The notes under the pieces are model-generated. The model saw nothing but the letters and a program-made list of their open reading frames with translations. It made no database searches and had not been told where the DNA came from. From the NCBI GenBank assembly GCA_039934875.1, contig JBDTLH010000361.1:1-14088 (forward strand): a stretch of 14,088 bases of DNA, written 5' to 3'. Source of the stretch: JBDTLH01 sp039934875 (GTDB lineage: Bacteria; Acidobacteriota; Terriglobia; Terriglobales; Acidobacteriaceae). The position numbers and the translations under genes are program-made. Positions 1-6,777 of the stretch are shown piece after piece (position 1 is the first letter of the stretch; each line of letters starts with the position of its first letter).

Positions 1-797
1 GAGAACTCCCTGAGGCGGCATACACCGACATTCAGATCGACGGCTCTGCCGCGTCGTCGTCCAGCGGGCCTGGTAATCGCGTTTTATATGCCTGCGCCAT
101 CGGTCATGGCATCTTCAAGTCCTCGGATTCCGGAGCCACATGGACGTTGAAGAGCGATGGCTTGCCAGTCAATCCGCTGGTCTGGCAGATCAGGGAGGAT
201 TCCAAGGGAGCGCTCTACGTGGTCATCGCGCGGCGCAAAGACAACGGAAGATACGGTACATCCGATGACGGCGCAGTTTACAAGTCCACCGATGCCGGCG
301 AGCACTGGGGCCGGCTCGATCTTCCCAGCGGTTTGAACGGCCCCACCGACATCGAAGTGGACCCGAACGATCCCGCGCGCCTGTATCTCTCCGCCTGGAG
401 CCGTACCGATCGGGTCTATGGCAAACACGCGCAGGGCGGCGTATTCATCTCCCGTGATGCGGGCAAGACGTGGGCGCGGACGCTGGCCGATGATTTCGCA
501 TTTTCGCTGGCCATAGATGCAAAAGTACCCAACACCATCTATGCCGCGACCTCCGATCTGGCCGCATGGCGCTCGACGGATGGGGGCATGACGTGGACGC
601 GTATTCGCGGCCTCAATTTCAGAAACACCCACCGTGTAGTCCCCGATCCAACCAATCCCAAGATGATTTATGTGGCGACCAACGGCGGAGGGGTCTGGTA
701 TGGCCCCGCGGAGGGCGACCCCAACGCAGCCGAGGACATTGCGACACCGGAGATATCGTTTACCAGGATCAGTAAGAGCCGCCAGTCCCGCCACTAG
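1..797 (+). CDS. Asp-box (BNR/sortilin-like) beta-propeller protein, 3' part only
   Basis: The frame is open from base 3 to a TAG at 795-797, giving 264 visible residues; the start lies upstream of the window. Four Asp-box motifs (S-x-D-x-G-x-x-W) are visible near residues 40 (SSDSGATW), 95 (STDAGEHW), 150 (SRDAGKTW) and 191 (STDGGMTW). Each is followed by a stretch of the type 'PNTIYAAT' or 'PKMIYVAT'. This layout belongs to the BNR/sialidase and VPS10/xyloglucanase-like beta-propellers, which are usually secreted; the Asp boxes are structural, not catalytic. No catalytic residue can be assigned, so calling it a glycosidase would be a guess. The protein ends shortly after the last blade, so the C-terminus looks natural. 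An ATG at 147 is internal and not the start, because the homologous blade structure continues upstream of it. Confidence 0.85.
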   Translation, partial: ELPEAAYTDIQIDGSAASSSSGPGNRVLYACAIGHGIFKSSDSGATWTLKSDGLPVNPLVWQIREDSKGALYVVIARRKDNGRYGTSDDGAVYKSTDAGEHWGRLDLPSGLNGPTDIEVDPNDPARLYLSAWSRTDRVYGKHAQGGVFISRDAGKTWARTLADDFAFSLAIDAKVPNTIYAATSDLAAWRSTDGGMTWTRIRGLNFRNTHRVVPDPTNPKMIYVATNGGGVWYGPAEGDPNAAEDIATPEISFTRISKSRQSRH

Positions 798-824
798 CAA
801 GCTGGTTGCTTTGCAGATTTACTT

Positions 825-853
825 GAGGAGGCATTTCTATGCGACCAACATAG
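825..853 (+). promoter_or_regulatory. Strong Shine-Dalgarno sequence followed by a four-codon minicistron
   Basis: A GAGGAGG run sits about 7 nt before an ATG at 839, but that frame reads Met-Arg-Pro-Thr and stops with TAG at 851-853. It lies about 35 bp upstream of the antitoxin-like gene, which itself has no good ribosome site. It may be a leader minicistron coupled to that gene, or the leftover start region of an eroded gene. Confidence 0.35.
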
Positions 854-887
854 TCACGTCTGTTATCATATTTTATTACTGAAAAGT

Positions 888-1172
888 GTGAATATCAGCG
901 GATTGAAGGCGCACCTCAGTGCACACCTTCAACGCGTCCGCCAAGGAGAAGAAGTGCTGATTTGCGACCGCCACCGGCCAGTTGCGCGGATCATTCCCTG
1001 CTCCTACGAGGATTACGGCAAACAGCAGCAGCGGCTGGTTGCTCGCGGCATTCTTGCGCCCCCGCGAAAGCAGCCATCGCCCTCCGCTTCGGTCTCCTGG
1101 CCCACGCCGCCCGGCAATGTGCCGGATGAAATCATCGAACAGTTATGGCGGCAAGCACGCGAAGATCGATAG
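888..1172 (+). CDS. Phd/YefM-like type II antitoxin
   Basis: A 94-residue protein. Its first half matches the Phd/YefM antitoxin pattern: 'NISGLKAHLSAHLQRVRQGEEVLICDR' then 'RPVARIIP', i.e. the N-terminal DNA-binding/dimer fold with the GE-x-V-x-I and RPVAR signatures. The rest is Pro/Ser-rich and ends in a short acidic-basic helix, where such antitoxins normally wrap their toxin. Family role: it neutralises a PIN-domain ribonuclease and represses its own operon. The start is doubtful. GTG 888 has no Shine-Dalgarno sequence, while the frame reads CTG-Lys-Ser-Val-Asn-Ile-Ser from 879, which looks like a usual 'MKSVNIS' start whose ATG became CTG. The toxin gene overlapping its 3' end is broken, so this may be an orphan antitoxin or itself decaying. 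Confidence 0.7.
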   Translation: MNISGLKAHLSAHLQRVRQGEEVLICDRHRPVARIIPCSYEDYGKQQQRLVARGILAPPRKQPSPSASVSWPTPPGNVPDEIIEQLWRQAREDR

Positions 1173-1303
1173 ATCGGGTCCCTGCGTTTTGGGACGCGAG
1201 CGCCCTGGTGCCGTTGTGCGTGGGCCAGAGTCTCACGGCCCGGATGAAGAGCTTGTACCGAGATGAAACCAGACCCCCAATGTATTCGTTTGTGTGTCAG
1301 TAA
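1169..1303 (+). pseudogene. PIN-domain toxin, N-terminal remnant
   Basis: In the frame overlapping the antitoxin stop by 4 bp, the sequence reads DRVPAFWDASALVPLCVGQ and then a helix ending 'MKSLYR'. This is the hallmark N-terminus of VapC-type PIN ribonucleases, with the first metal-binding Asp in 'WDASAL'. PIN proteins are usually about 130-150 residues; here recognisable homology stops after roughly 30 residues (near 1260), and the frame ends at TAA 1301-1303. The codon where an ATG would be expected is ATA (1169-1171), so the start has been lost as well. The remaining acidic residues of the active site are absent, so it cannot encode a working nuclease. The overlap with the antitoxin gene matches the normal operon geometry of antitoxin-toxin pairs. 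Confidence 0.65.
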
Positions 1304-1481
1304 AGGCTCGAAGTACGGCCTGTGGTCCGGGAGACACGTCTATGTCCTTGAGCCTCAAACGCAGGCAGCCAAGTTCGCGGCACAGGATGTCGAAGTAAAG
1401 GGCACTATGGATAATAATACGATCCACATCGCCTCGATTTTGCCAAAGCCAAAGCCAAAGCCCCTGGCTGCAAAACGGTGA
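1248..1481 (+). pseudogene. C-terminal fragment resembling a DUF5818-type secreted protein
   Basis: From an ATG at 1263 the frame encodes 72 residues containing 'QCIRLCVSKGSKYGLW' and 'HVYVLEPQ', then 'VEVKGTMDNNTIHIASI' and a Lys-Pro repeat tail. This resembles the C-terminal half of small exported acidobacterial proteins of the DUF5818 kind, whose pattern is C-x3-C-V-x-G-x-K-Y followed by a short beta motif ending 'V-x-G-x(5-7)-I-x-V-x-S-I'. The family assignment is from memory and moderate. Normal members carry a signal peptide and further N-terminal cysteines. Here the upstream sequence is the PIN remnant, and there is no signal peptide and no good ribosome site. It is therefore more likely a truncated 3' fragment, joined to the toxin remnant near 1255-1265, than a complete gene. 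Confidence 0.5.
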
Positions 1482-1639
1482 ATTCCAGAAGCATTGCAGA
1501 CCGATATTGGGATGAGACAGTCGAGCGGCAGGGCGGCAAGAACGAGAAGCTCGATAGCAGAAGAGACGTAGGTAAAATGGAATGGGCAAATAGGTTTCTG
1601 CGGGGCTTTGCGCTACTATAACGGGGAGACGCAACCAAC

Positions 1640-2011
1640 ATGACCGACAATGTACTTCAAACCCTTCAGCAGTTGATTCAGGATGTTATCGCGCCCGACG
1701 TGCGCGAATTGAAGGTGCGTCTAGCCTCGCATGAAAGGCAGACCGAGGTCCGGTTCACCGCGCTTGACCAAAAGATGGATGTCCAATTTGCAGCCATAGA
1801 CCAGCGGTTCACGGCATCCGGCCAAAAGATGGATGTTCAATTCGCAGCCATAGACCAGCGGTTTGGTGCGCTCGATCAGAAGCACGATGCACAATTCAAG
1901 GCCATTATGGCAGCCATCTCCGAATCGAAAGCACAGGCCGAACTCACGAGTATGCGCGTGATTGCCGCTCTCAGCGAGCGAGTCGCCGTGCTCGAATCCC
2001 AGCGCCATTAA
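1640..2011 (+). CDS. Small coiled-coil protein with 18-residue repeats
   Basis: A 123-residue protein, almost wholly helical by composition, with no Cys, no signal peptide and no membrane segment. After an N-terminal block ('QQLIQDVIAPDVRELK') it carries four copies of an 18-residue unit of the form (K/R)-x-(D/E)-x-(Q/R)-F-x-A-(I/L)-D-Q. The two central copies are nearly identical at the DNA level (1770-1823 and 1824-1877). It ends with 'VIAALSERVAVLESQ', another heptad-like helix. It probably forms an elongated coiled coil and oligomerises. I do not recognise a specific function. A GGGGAG ribosome site lies about 11 nt before the ATG. It stands alone, convergent with cca. Confidence 0.75.
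   Translation: MTDNVLQTLQQLIQDVIAPDVRELKVRLASHERQTEVRFTALDQKMDVQFAAIDQRFTASGQKMDVQFAAIDQRFGALDQKHDAQFKAIMAAISESKAQAELTSMRVIAALSERVAVLESQRH
1770..1877 (+). repeat. 54-bp direct tandem repeat inside the coiled-coil gene
   Basis: Two adjacent 54-bp units start with AAAAGATGGATGT at 1770 and 1824. They match over about the first 40 bases, differing only at a few third positions. Each encodes 18 residues. More diverged copies flank them on both sides, suggesting growth by unequal duplication. Confidence 0.8.
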
Positions 2012-2016
2012 CAAAC

Positions 2017-2031
2017 GCGGGTTTAGCCCGC
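2017..2031 (-). terminator. Short hairpin, possible terminator downstream of cca
   Basis: GCGGG and CCCGC form a perfect 5-bp stem around a 5-nt loop. On the minus strand the stem is followed by GTTTGTT, so it could end the cca transcript about 90 nt after its stop codon. The stem is short and the T-run is broken, so this is tentative. Confidence 0.3.
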
Positions 2032-2119
2032 TTCCTAAAGAAGCAACCGCGCCGCTCCGAATGCGTTCGTTCCTCTCTGTGCTCTCGGTGTCCTCGGCGG
2101 ATAATCGCCCTTCCTGACA

Positions 2120-3466
2120 TCAATTAAACCGCTCGCGTATTAACTGCATCGCCTGCGCCCTTGAATGAATCCGCCCCTCCAGTTGCGCGTCCTCAGCCAG
2201 CGCAAGCATATCTTTGAACTGCGGACCAGGCTTGTATCCCGCCGCGATCAGGTCATCGCCGGTGAGCAGCGGGATTGGCCGCACCTCTGCCTCGGGTGTG
2301 TTTTCAAATTTTGCTTTCGCGAAATCGTAGAGTTCGAGGTTGCCGTGGCTGTTGCTGCAATCCAGATAATGCAGCCGCAGGTGCTGGTCGAAGAGCGGCA
2401 GCCGCAGAAAGCGCTTGAGCGTGGATTCCTTCATCTTCTCGACATCGCCGAAGCGCATGTGGTTGGCGACCAGGGCGACCACCTGCTCCGTCTCTTCATT
2501 CGAAAGCCGCAGCCGGCGGCAGATGTGGGCTGCCATCGCCGCTCCGATCTCGGCATGTCCGTTGAAGCGGATGCGGTCCGGCGCGCGCTCGAACGTCGGC
2601 GGCTTGCCCACATCATGCAGCAGCACTCCCAACGCAAGCGCCTTGTCGCTTCCAGTTTCGAGGCCCTCGAGCATCATGAGCGTATGCGTCCACACATCGC
2701 CCTCGGGATGATACTGCGGGGGCTGCTCCACCCCCTTCATCGCCGCCACTTCGGGCAGCACATACGTCAGCAATCCACTCCGATCGAGCAGCTCGAATGC
2801 AGCTCGGGCGCGCCCTTCGGTCAACATCTTCAACAGCTCGTCGCGCACTCGTTCATGCGAGACCTGCGTGATTTGCGGAGCAAGCGAACGCATCGCGGCG
2901 AAGGTCTCAGGATCGATGGTGTAACCCAACCGCGCGGCGAAGCGGACGGCGCGCAGCAAGCGCAGCTTGTCCTCGCTGAATCTCCGCTCAGGATCGCCAA
3001 TGGTGCGGATGACGCCCGCCGCGAGATCAGCCTGCCCGCGAACGAAATCAAGCACCCGCTGCGATTCCGGCTCGAGCATCATGCCATTAATGGTGAAATC
3101 GCGCCGCTCCACATCCTCTCGCACAGAGCGGGAGAAGCGGACTGCGTCAGGATGCCGTCCATCAGAATACGAAACATCCGCACGAAAGGTCGCCACCTCG
3201 ATGCAGATCTCTTTTTCTCCCGCGGCAAGCGGATCGAAGGCGACCAGCACCACTCCGAATTGCGCTCCCACGGCGAAGGTGCGCGGGAAAATCTCCATCA
3301 CGCGGTCGGGAGTGGCGTCGGTGGCAACATCGTAATCGGCAGGCTCGCGCCCCAGCAGGGTATCGCGCACGCATCCGCCCACAAAGTAAGCCTGATGGCC
3401 GTGTTGGCGCAGGGTATGCACCACAGAAGCCGCAGCCTCATAGGGGTTCTTAGCGCTGGTCTCCAT
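2120..3466 (-). CDS. cca: CCA tRNA nucleotidyltransferase with HD domain
   Basis: A 448-residue class II nucleotidyltransferase that adds or repairs the 3' CCA end of tRNAs (or acts as the related poly(A) polymerase). The N-terminal head has the catalytic signatures 'GGCVRD' (residues 30-35) and 'DYDVAT' (44-49, with the metal-binding Asp pair D44 and D46). These are followed by 'RRDFTIN' (121-127) and the neck motif 'EDKLRLLRAVRF' (165-176) used for nucleotide selection. A C-terminal HD domain is present: H261, then 'LLHDVGKP' with H284-D285. HD domains in this family can give 2'-phosphatase/phosphodiesterase repair activity. The sequence alone cannot tell CCA-adding from A-adding or CC-adding. 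No Shine-Dalgarno sequence precedes the ATG. The gene diverges from tsaD with 19 bp between start codons. Confidence 0.93.
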   Translation of the reverse strand: METSAKNPYEAAASVVHTLRQHGHQAYFVGGCVRDTLLGREPADYDVATDATPDRVMEIFPRTFAVGAQFGVVLVAFDPLAAGEKEICIEVATFRADVSYSDGRHPDAVRFSRSVREDVERRDFTINGMMLEPESQRVLDFVRGQADLAAGVIRTIGDPERRFSEDKLRLLRAVRFAARLGYTIDPETFAAMRSLAPQITQVSHERVRDELLKMLTEGRARAAFELLDRSGLLTYVLPEVAAMKGVEQPPQYHPEGDVWTHTLMMLEGLETGSDKALALGVLLHDVGKPPTFERAPDRIRFNGHAEIGAAMAAHICRRLRLSNEETEQVVALVANHMRFGDVEKMKESTLKRFLRLPLFDQHLRLHYLDCSNSHGNLELYDFAKAKFENTPEAEVRPIPLLTGDDLIAAGYKPGPQFKDMLALAEDAQLEGRIHSRAQAMQLIRERFN

Positions 3467-3485
3467 GCTGCAATAATGACATTAG
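3467..3485. promoter_or_regulatory. 19-bp divergent start region between cca and tsaD
   Basis: Only 19 bp separate the two start codons, and neither side has a recognisable Shine-Dalgarno sequence. Promoters for each gene must therefore lie inside the other's coding region, or the transcripts must be nearly leaderless. No convincing -10/-35 pair was seen in the gap itself. Confidence 0.4.
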
Positions 3486-4646
3486 ATGGATGCGAAAGCA
3501 CAGCGCGGCGGCGAGGCGATCATACTCGGCATAGAGAGCTCCTGCGATGAAACCGCTGCCGCAGTGGTGCGCTCGGGGCGAGACATGCTGTCGAACGTAG
3601 TGTTCTCGCAGATCACCACACATGTCGCTTACGGAGGCGTGGTCCCCGAACTGGCTTCGCGCGAGCACCTGCGGGCTATCGCTCCCATCGTGCGGCAGGC
3701 GGTTGGCGATGCCGGACTTTCTTACGAGTCGCTCGATGCCATCGCCGTCACCCAGGGACCAGGATTGGCAGGCGCGCTGCTGGTCGGCATCACCTTCGCG
3801 AAAGCGCTCGCCTTTGCTTTCGAAAAGCCGCTGATCGCGGTAAACCACATCGCTGGCCATATTCACGCGGTGTTGATGGAGATGGAGCGCGGGGGCGAGA
3901 GGATGGAATTCCCGCAGCTGGCGCTGGTGGTCTCCGGCGGCCACACCCATCTGTATCTGGTCGAGCACAGTATCCAACGAGCGAAGGGGCTTGCTTACTC
4001 CTATCGCAATCTGGGACGCACGCTCGACGATGCCGCCGGTGAAGCGTTCGATAAAGTTGCCAAGCTGCTGGGACTGCCGTATCCCGGAGGCCCGGTAATC
4101 GATGCCCTCGCCCCCCATGGAAATCCCCACGCAGTGAAGTTTGCGCTCTCGCGGATCAAAGAAAAAATCTATCGCAAGCAGCAGGGAGACGGCGCCCCGC
4201 GCGTGGACTTCAGCTTCAGCGGCATCAAAACCGCGGTGCTGCGCTATGTGGAGTTGAATGGGATGCAGCCGGGGATCGAGGCGCGGAGAGAAATTGCGCA
4301 AGCGCCAATCGAAGCCTGGAAGAACTCATGTGATCGGCAGGCGCTTGATCTCATCGCTTCATTCCAATCCGCGGTGGTGAACGATCTGATCACCAAAACG
4401 CTGCGCGCCGCCGAGATCACAAGTCCGCATGGGATCATAGTCAGCGGCGGGGTAGCGGCGAATTCCGAACTGCGCCGGAGTTTTATTGAGCGCGCGGCGA
4501 AGCATGGCCTGCCTGTTCACTTTCCCGCCCGCGGCCTCTCCACCGATAATGCCGCGATGATTGCAGCAGCGGCGTATCCCAAGTATCTTCAGGAGGAATT
4601 CGCCGAGACGCACTTCAACGCGGAGCCCAACCTGGCGTTGGGTTAG
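3486..4646 (+). CDS. tsaD: tRNA N6-adenosine threonylcarbamoyltransferase TsaD
   Basis: A 386-residue ASKHA-fold protein of the Kae1/TsaD/YgjD family. It transfers the threonylcarbamoyl group from TC-AMP to A37 of ANN-decoding tRNAs, working with TsaB and TsaE in the cytoplasm. Visible signatures are 'GIESSCDET' (15-23), 'SREH', the metal-binding 'HIAGH' (H121 and H125), 'VSGGHTHLYLV', 'DDAAGEAFDKVAKLLG', 'GGVAANSELR' and 'STDNAAMIA' with the metal-binding Asp. It is longer than the usual 340 or so residues, mainly through an insert after 'VLRYVELNG' (about residues 260-280) and a short N-terminal lead. No Shine-Dalgarno sequence precedes the ATG, and no other start exists before the first conserved motif. 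TsaB and TsaE are not in the window. Confidence 0.95.
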   Translation: MDAKAQRGGEAIILGIESSCDETAAAVVRSGRDMLSNVVFSQITTHVAYGGVVPELASREHLRAIAPIVRQAVGDAGLSYESLDAIAVTQGPGLAGALLVGITFAKALAFAFEKPLIAVNHIAGHIHAVLMEMERGGERMEFPQLALVVSGGHTHLYLVEHSIQRAKGLAYSYRNLGRTLDDAAGEAFDKVAKLLGLPYPGGPVIDALAPHGNPHAVKFALSRIKEKIYRKQQGDGAPRVDFSFSGIKTAVLRYVELNGMQPGIEARREIAQAPIEAWKNSCDRQALDLIASFQSAVVNDLITKTLRAAEITSPHGIIVSGGVAANSELRRSFIERAAKHGLPVHFPARGLSTDNAAMIAAAAYPKYLQEEFAETHFNAEPNLALG

Positions 4647-4700
4647 TTTTTACGGCAGAGAGTACGGCAGCCCTCCGGCTCTTCCCGCTGCAACCGGTAC

Positions 4701-4904
4701 TCATTCTTCGGCTTCCGCGCCCAGGGCGGACTCCTCAATCTGCATGTCGTGGAATTCGCTCGAATCGAACACTTCGCCGCATTGCGAACACTCGACGTAT
4801 TCGGCTTCATCATCGCGGGCGACGACTTTGACTTTAGCGTGTTTGCAAGCGGGTGAGGTCATGGCGTTGGAATTGAAACGGTCGTAAATCGGAGAAGTAC
4901 TCAT
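4701..4904 (-). CDS. Small Cys-rich putative zinc-binding protein
   Basis: A 67-residue acidic protein. Its core has a C-x-H pair ('ACKHAK', residues 20-22) and a 'CSQCGEVFDSSEFH' knuckle (C39 and C42, then H51). The C-x-x-C-G knuckle is typical of zinc ribbons, so one zinc site made from the two pairs is plausible. The tail is Glu/Ala-rich. I do not recognise a named family; it may be a small regulatory or chaperone-like zinc ribbon. It is convergent with tsaD (54 bp apart). A TTGACA lies upstream on the same strand. The dense Cys/His pattern argues that it is a real gene, not a chance frame, although no strong ribosome site is visible. Confidence 0.65.
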   Translation of the reverse strand: MSTSPIYDRFNSNAMTSPACKHAKVKVVARDDEAEYVECSQCGEVFDSSEFHDMQIEESALGAEAEE

Positions 4905-4939
4905 GTTGCTGTGGCATCCAATAATGCAGGGATTCGGCG

Positions 4940-4970
4940 ATAGTCTTCGTTATGCCAGGCGCAGTGTCAA
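4940..4970 (-). promoter_or_regulatory. Possible sigma70 promoter for the small zinc-binding protein gene
   Basis: On the minus strand a perfect TTGACA (4970-4965) is followed 19 nt later by GACTAT (4945-4940), about 36 nt before the ATG at 4904. The spacing is long and the -10 match is only partial, so this is tentative. Confidence 0.3.
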
Positions 4971-5107
4971 GCGCGAAATTCTTATTTTTGCACTGTTCTG
5001 GGCTGAGACACCGCTTTGAACTGAGCGATAGATGCGCGCCGTCGTTTCCGGAGTTGTCTGCTTCCCGCCGGAGCGCCGGTCCATGTGAGTTCCGCAAAGC
5101 CCGCGCT

Positions 5108-5752
5108 CTAATAAAACAGGTATTTTCTCCACTGCGCATCAGAGTGGCCGATCATGCGCATCAGATGGCGGCTGGTATGCAGGGTGAAGGAACGCGGCTC
5201 GCGCATCAGCTTCATATCGGTTTCATGCAACAGCATATTGCTCTTGCGCCGGTTGCAAGTGTGGCAGCAGGCGACCAGGTTCTCCCAACTGGATGAGCCG
5301 CCGCGCGACCGGGGCAGCACATGGTCGAGCGTGAGTTCATGGGAAGGCAGCACAATGCAGCAATACTGGCAGGTATTGCGGTCGCGCAGCAGGATGTTCT
5401 TGCGCGAAAGCGCCCGTGTCTGATGCGGAATGCGGCGGTATTCCAGCAGCCGGATCACCGACGGCAGCGCCATCTGCATGCGCGCCGCGTGCAGCGTGTT
5501 CGCGTGCTGTTCCTCGGCGGTCGCGACTCCCTTCAGCACCAGCACCAGAGCGCGCCGCGCGGCGCAGATATTGATCGGTTCATAAGACGCATTCAGCACC
5601 AGCACCGGGCGCTGCATGGTCGTCACTTCGCGCTCGATGCTCAGCGGCAGCTTGGATTGGCGGGGATCGGGCACCGCCTTCAGCCGCGCCTTGCCCCGCA
5701 ATTTCTTCGGCTTTGCCGAGGTCGTGAGCGGATATTGCTGTGCCGTCGCCAT
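5108..5752 (-). CDS. HNH endonuclease-family protein
   Basis: A 214-residue protein with a conserved N-terminal module ('RPVLVLNASYEPINICAARRALVLVLKG', split here from residue 48 onward) and a C-terminal HNH nuclease fold. The nuclease part shows zinc knuckles C128-x2-C131 and C163-x2-C166. The catalytic 'LDHVLPRSRGG' carries D143 and H144, with N158 ('SWENLV') and N167 ('CNRRK') completing the HNN set. This two-part architecture is widespread in bacteria as free-standing HNH proteins, so it need not be a restriction enzyme or intron nuclease; the biological role is unknown. It starts 7 bp after the comF stop, so the two are probably co-transcribed. The AGGAG before the ATG sits only 1 nt away, which is too close. 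Translational coupling, or an internal start at Met46 just before the conserved module, are both possible. Confidence 0.85.
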   Translation of the reverse strand: MATAQQYPLTTSAKPKKLRGKARLKAVPDPRQSKLPLSIEREVTTMQRPVLVLNASYEPINICAARRALVLVLKGVATAEEQHANTLHAARMQMALPSVIRLLEYRRIPHQTRALSRKNILLRDRNTCQYCCIVLPSHELTLDHVLPRSRGGSSSWENLVACCHTCNRRKSNMLLHETDMKLMREPRSFTLHTSRHLMRMIGHSDAQWRKYLFY

Positions 5753-5759
5753 TCTCCTG

Positions 5760-6605
5760 CTACTCCATAAGATGCTGAATGGAAGCTGCCTGCTCCAGTC
5801 CGTTGAAGTGCCAGCGGTTGAGTTCGGCCGCTGAAAAACGAAATGCCCGTGCGATGGTCGCCGCCCACACTCCCTCCGCCCCCGCGCGGTTCAGGGTGCG
5901 CGCACACTCGGCCAAAGTGCTTCCGGTGGTCAGAATGTCGTCCACCAGCAGTACCCGGCGTCTTCCAGCCCCTTCCGGCCGGCGCAGCCGGAAGGCGTTG
6001 CGCAGATTGCTGCGTCGCTGATGCCTGCTCAATCCCATCTGCGCCTCAGTGCGGCGCACCCGCATCAGCAAGCGGGGAGAGTAGAGCAGAGGCGGACCAT
6101 CCCATATCTGCCTGAGCTGCCGCAGGGCGCTGCGCGTGATGAGCTCCGATTGGTTGAATCCCCGGGCGCGTTGCTTTGCGCCATGCAGCGGGACCGGCGC
6201 CACCAAAATGGGTGCCTCCCCGCCGTCTGCCAATTCACGTCCCAATTTCGCAATCGCGATCGCCAACAGCTTGCCTAGCGGATGCGCCGCGGACTTCACC
6301 CCCTGGTATTTGAACAAGTGCAACAACGCCCGCACTTCGCCATCGTAAGCGGCGCAGGCCACGGCCTTGCGGAAGGGAAGGCGATGGCGGCGGCACATCT
6401 CACAGCGCGGGGGAAGGAATTCTCCCGCCAGCCGCTCCCCGCAGATTTCGCACATCGCGCCCACGGCGGGCATGATCGAATCGAGACACGGCTGGCAGAC
6501 CGGCAGCCGTGAAAAATTCGTGAGCCCAACACCGCACAAGCGGCAGGGGGCGGGGAAGAAGGTGGTAAGCAGGGCTTCGGAGACGAACCGGAGGGGCACA
6601 CTCAA
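5760..6605 (-). CDS. comF: ComF/ComFC-family phosphoribosyltransferase-like protein
   Basis: A 281-residue ComF-type protein. Four C-x-x-C pairs in the first quarter (21/24, 37/40, 52/55, 68/71) form the expected double zinc ribbon. Then come 'AAYDGEVRALLHLFKYQG', the 'RARGFNQ' motif (146-152) and the PRPP-binding loop 'VLLVDDILTTGST' (218-230) of type I phosphoribosyltransferases. Family members (B. subtilis ComFC, H. influenzae ComF) are needed for DNA uptake during natural transformation, apparently helping bring single strands into the cytoplasm; the enzymatic substrate is uncertain. The start is TTG at 6605-6603, supported by GGAAGGA placed 5 nt upstream. The HNH gene follows at once. 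No comEA/comEC-like gene lies in the window, so a competence role is inferred from family only. Confidence 0.88.
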   Translation of the reverse strand: MSVPLRFVSEALLTTFFPAPCRLCGVGLTNFSRLPVCQPCLDSIMPAVGAMCEICGERLAGEFLPPRCEMCRRHRLPFRKAVACAAYDGEVRALLHLFKYQGVKSAAHPLGKLLAIAIAKLGRELADGGEAPILVAPVPLHGAKQRARGFNQSELITRSALRQLRQIWDGPPLLYSPRLLMRVRRTEAQMGLSRHQRRSNLRNAFRLRRPEGAGRRRVLLVDDILTTGSTLAECARTLNRAGAEGVWAATIARAFRFSAAELNRWHFNGLEQAASIQHLME

Positions 6606-6777
6606 GCGCGTCCTTCCGTGCGCCTCGCCCAGAGGGGACTGCTGTGGCGAGGGCTGACTACTTCGTTCGACGGCTAGACCGACGGCATTACTGCTGAAGA
6701 CGCAACCTCATCCTGATAGTGCAGGAACTTGCAGGCAGTATATGCCCGCGCCCGTGAACGACGCAAATCAGCGACCG

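Noticed and set aside
2165..3550. A 461-codon open frame on the plus strand opposite cca
   Set aside because: It is a GC-rich shadow of cca: low-complexity His/Arg/Gln composition, no recognisable domain, while the minus strand has every CCA-transferase motif.
3450..4301. A 283-codon frame antisense to tsaD
   Set aside because: It lies wholly opposite conserved tsaD motifs and shows no domain of its own.
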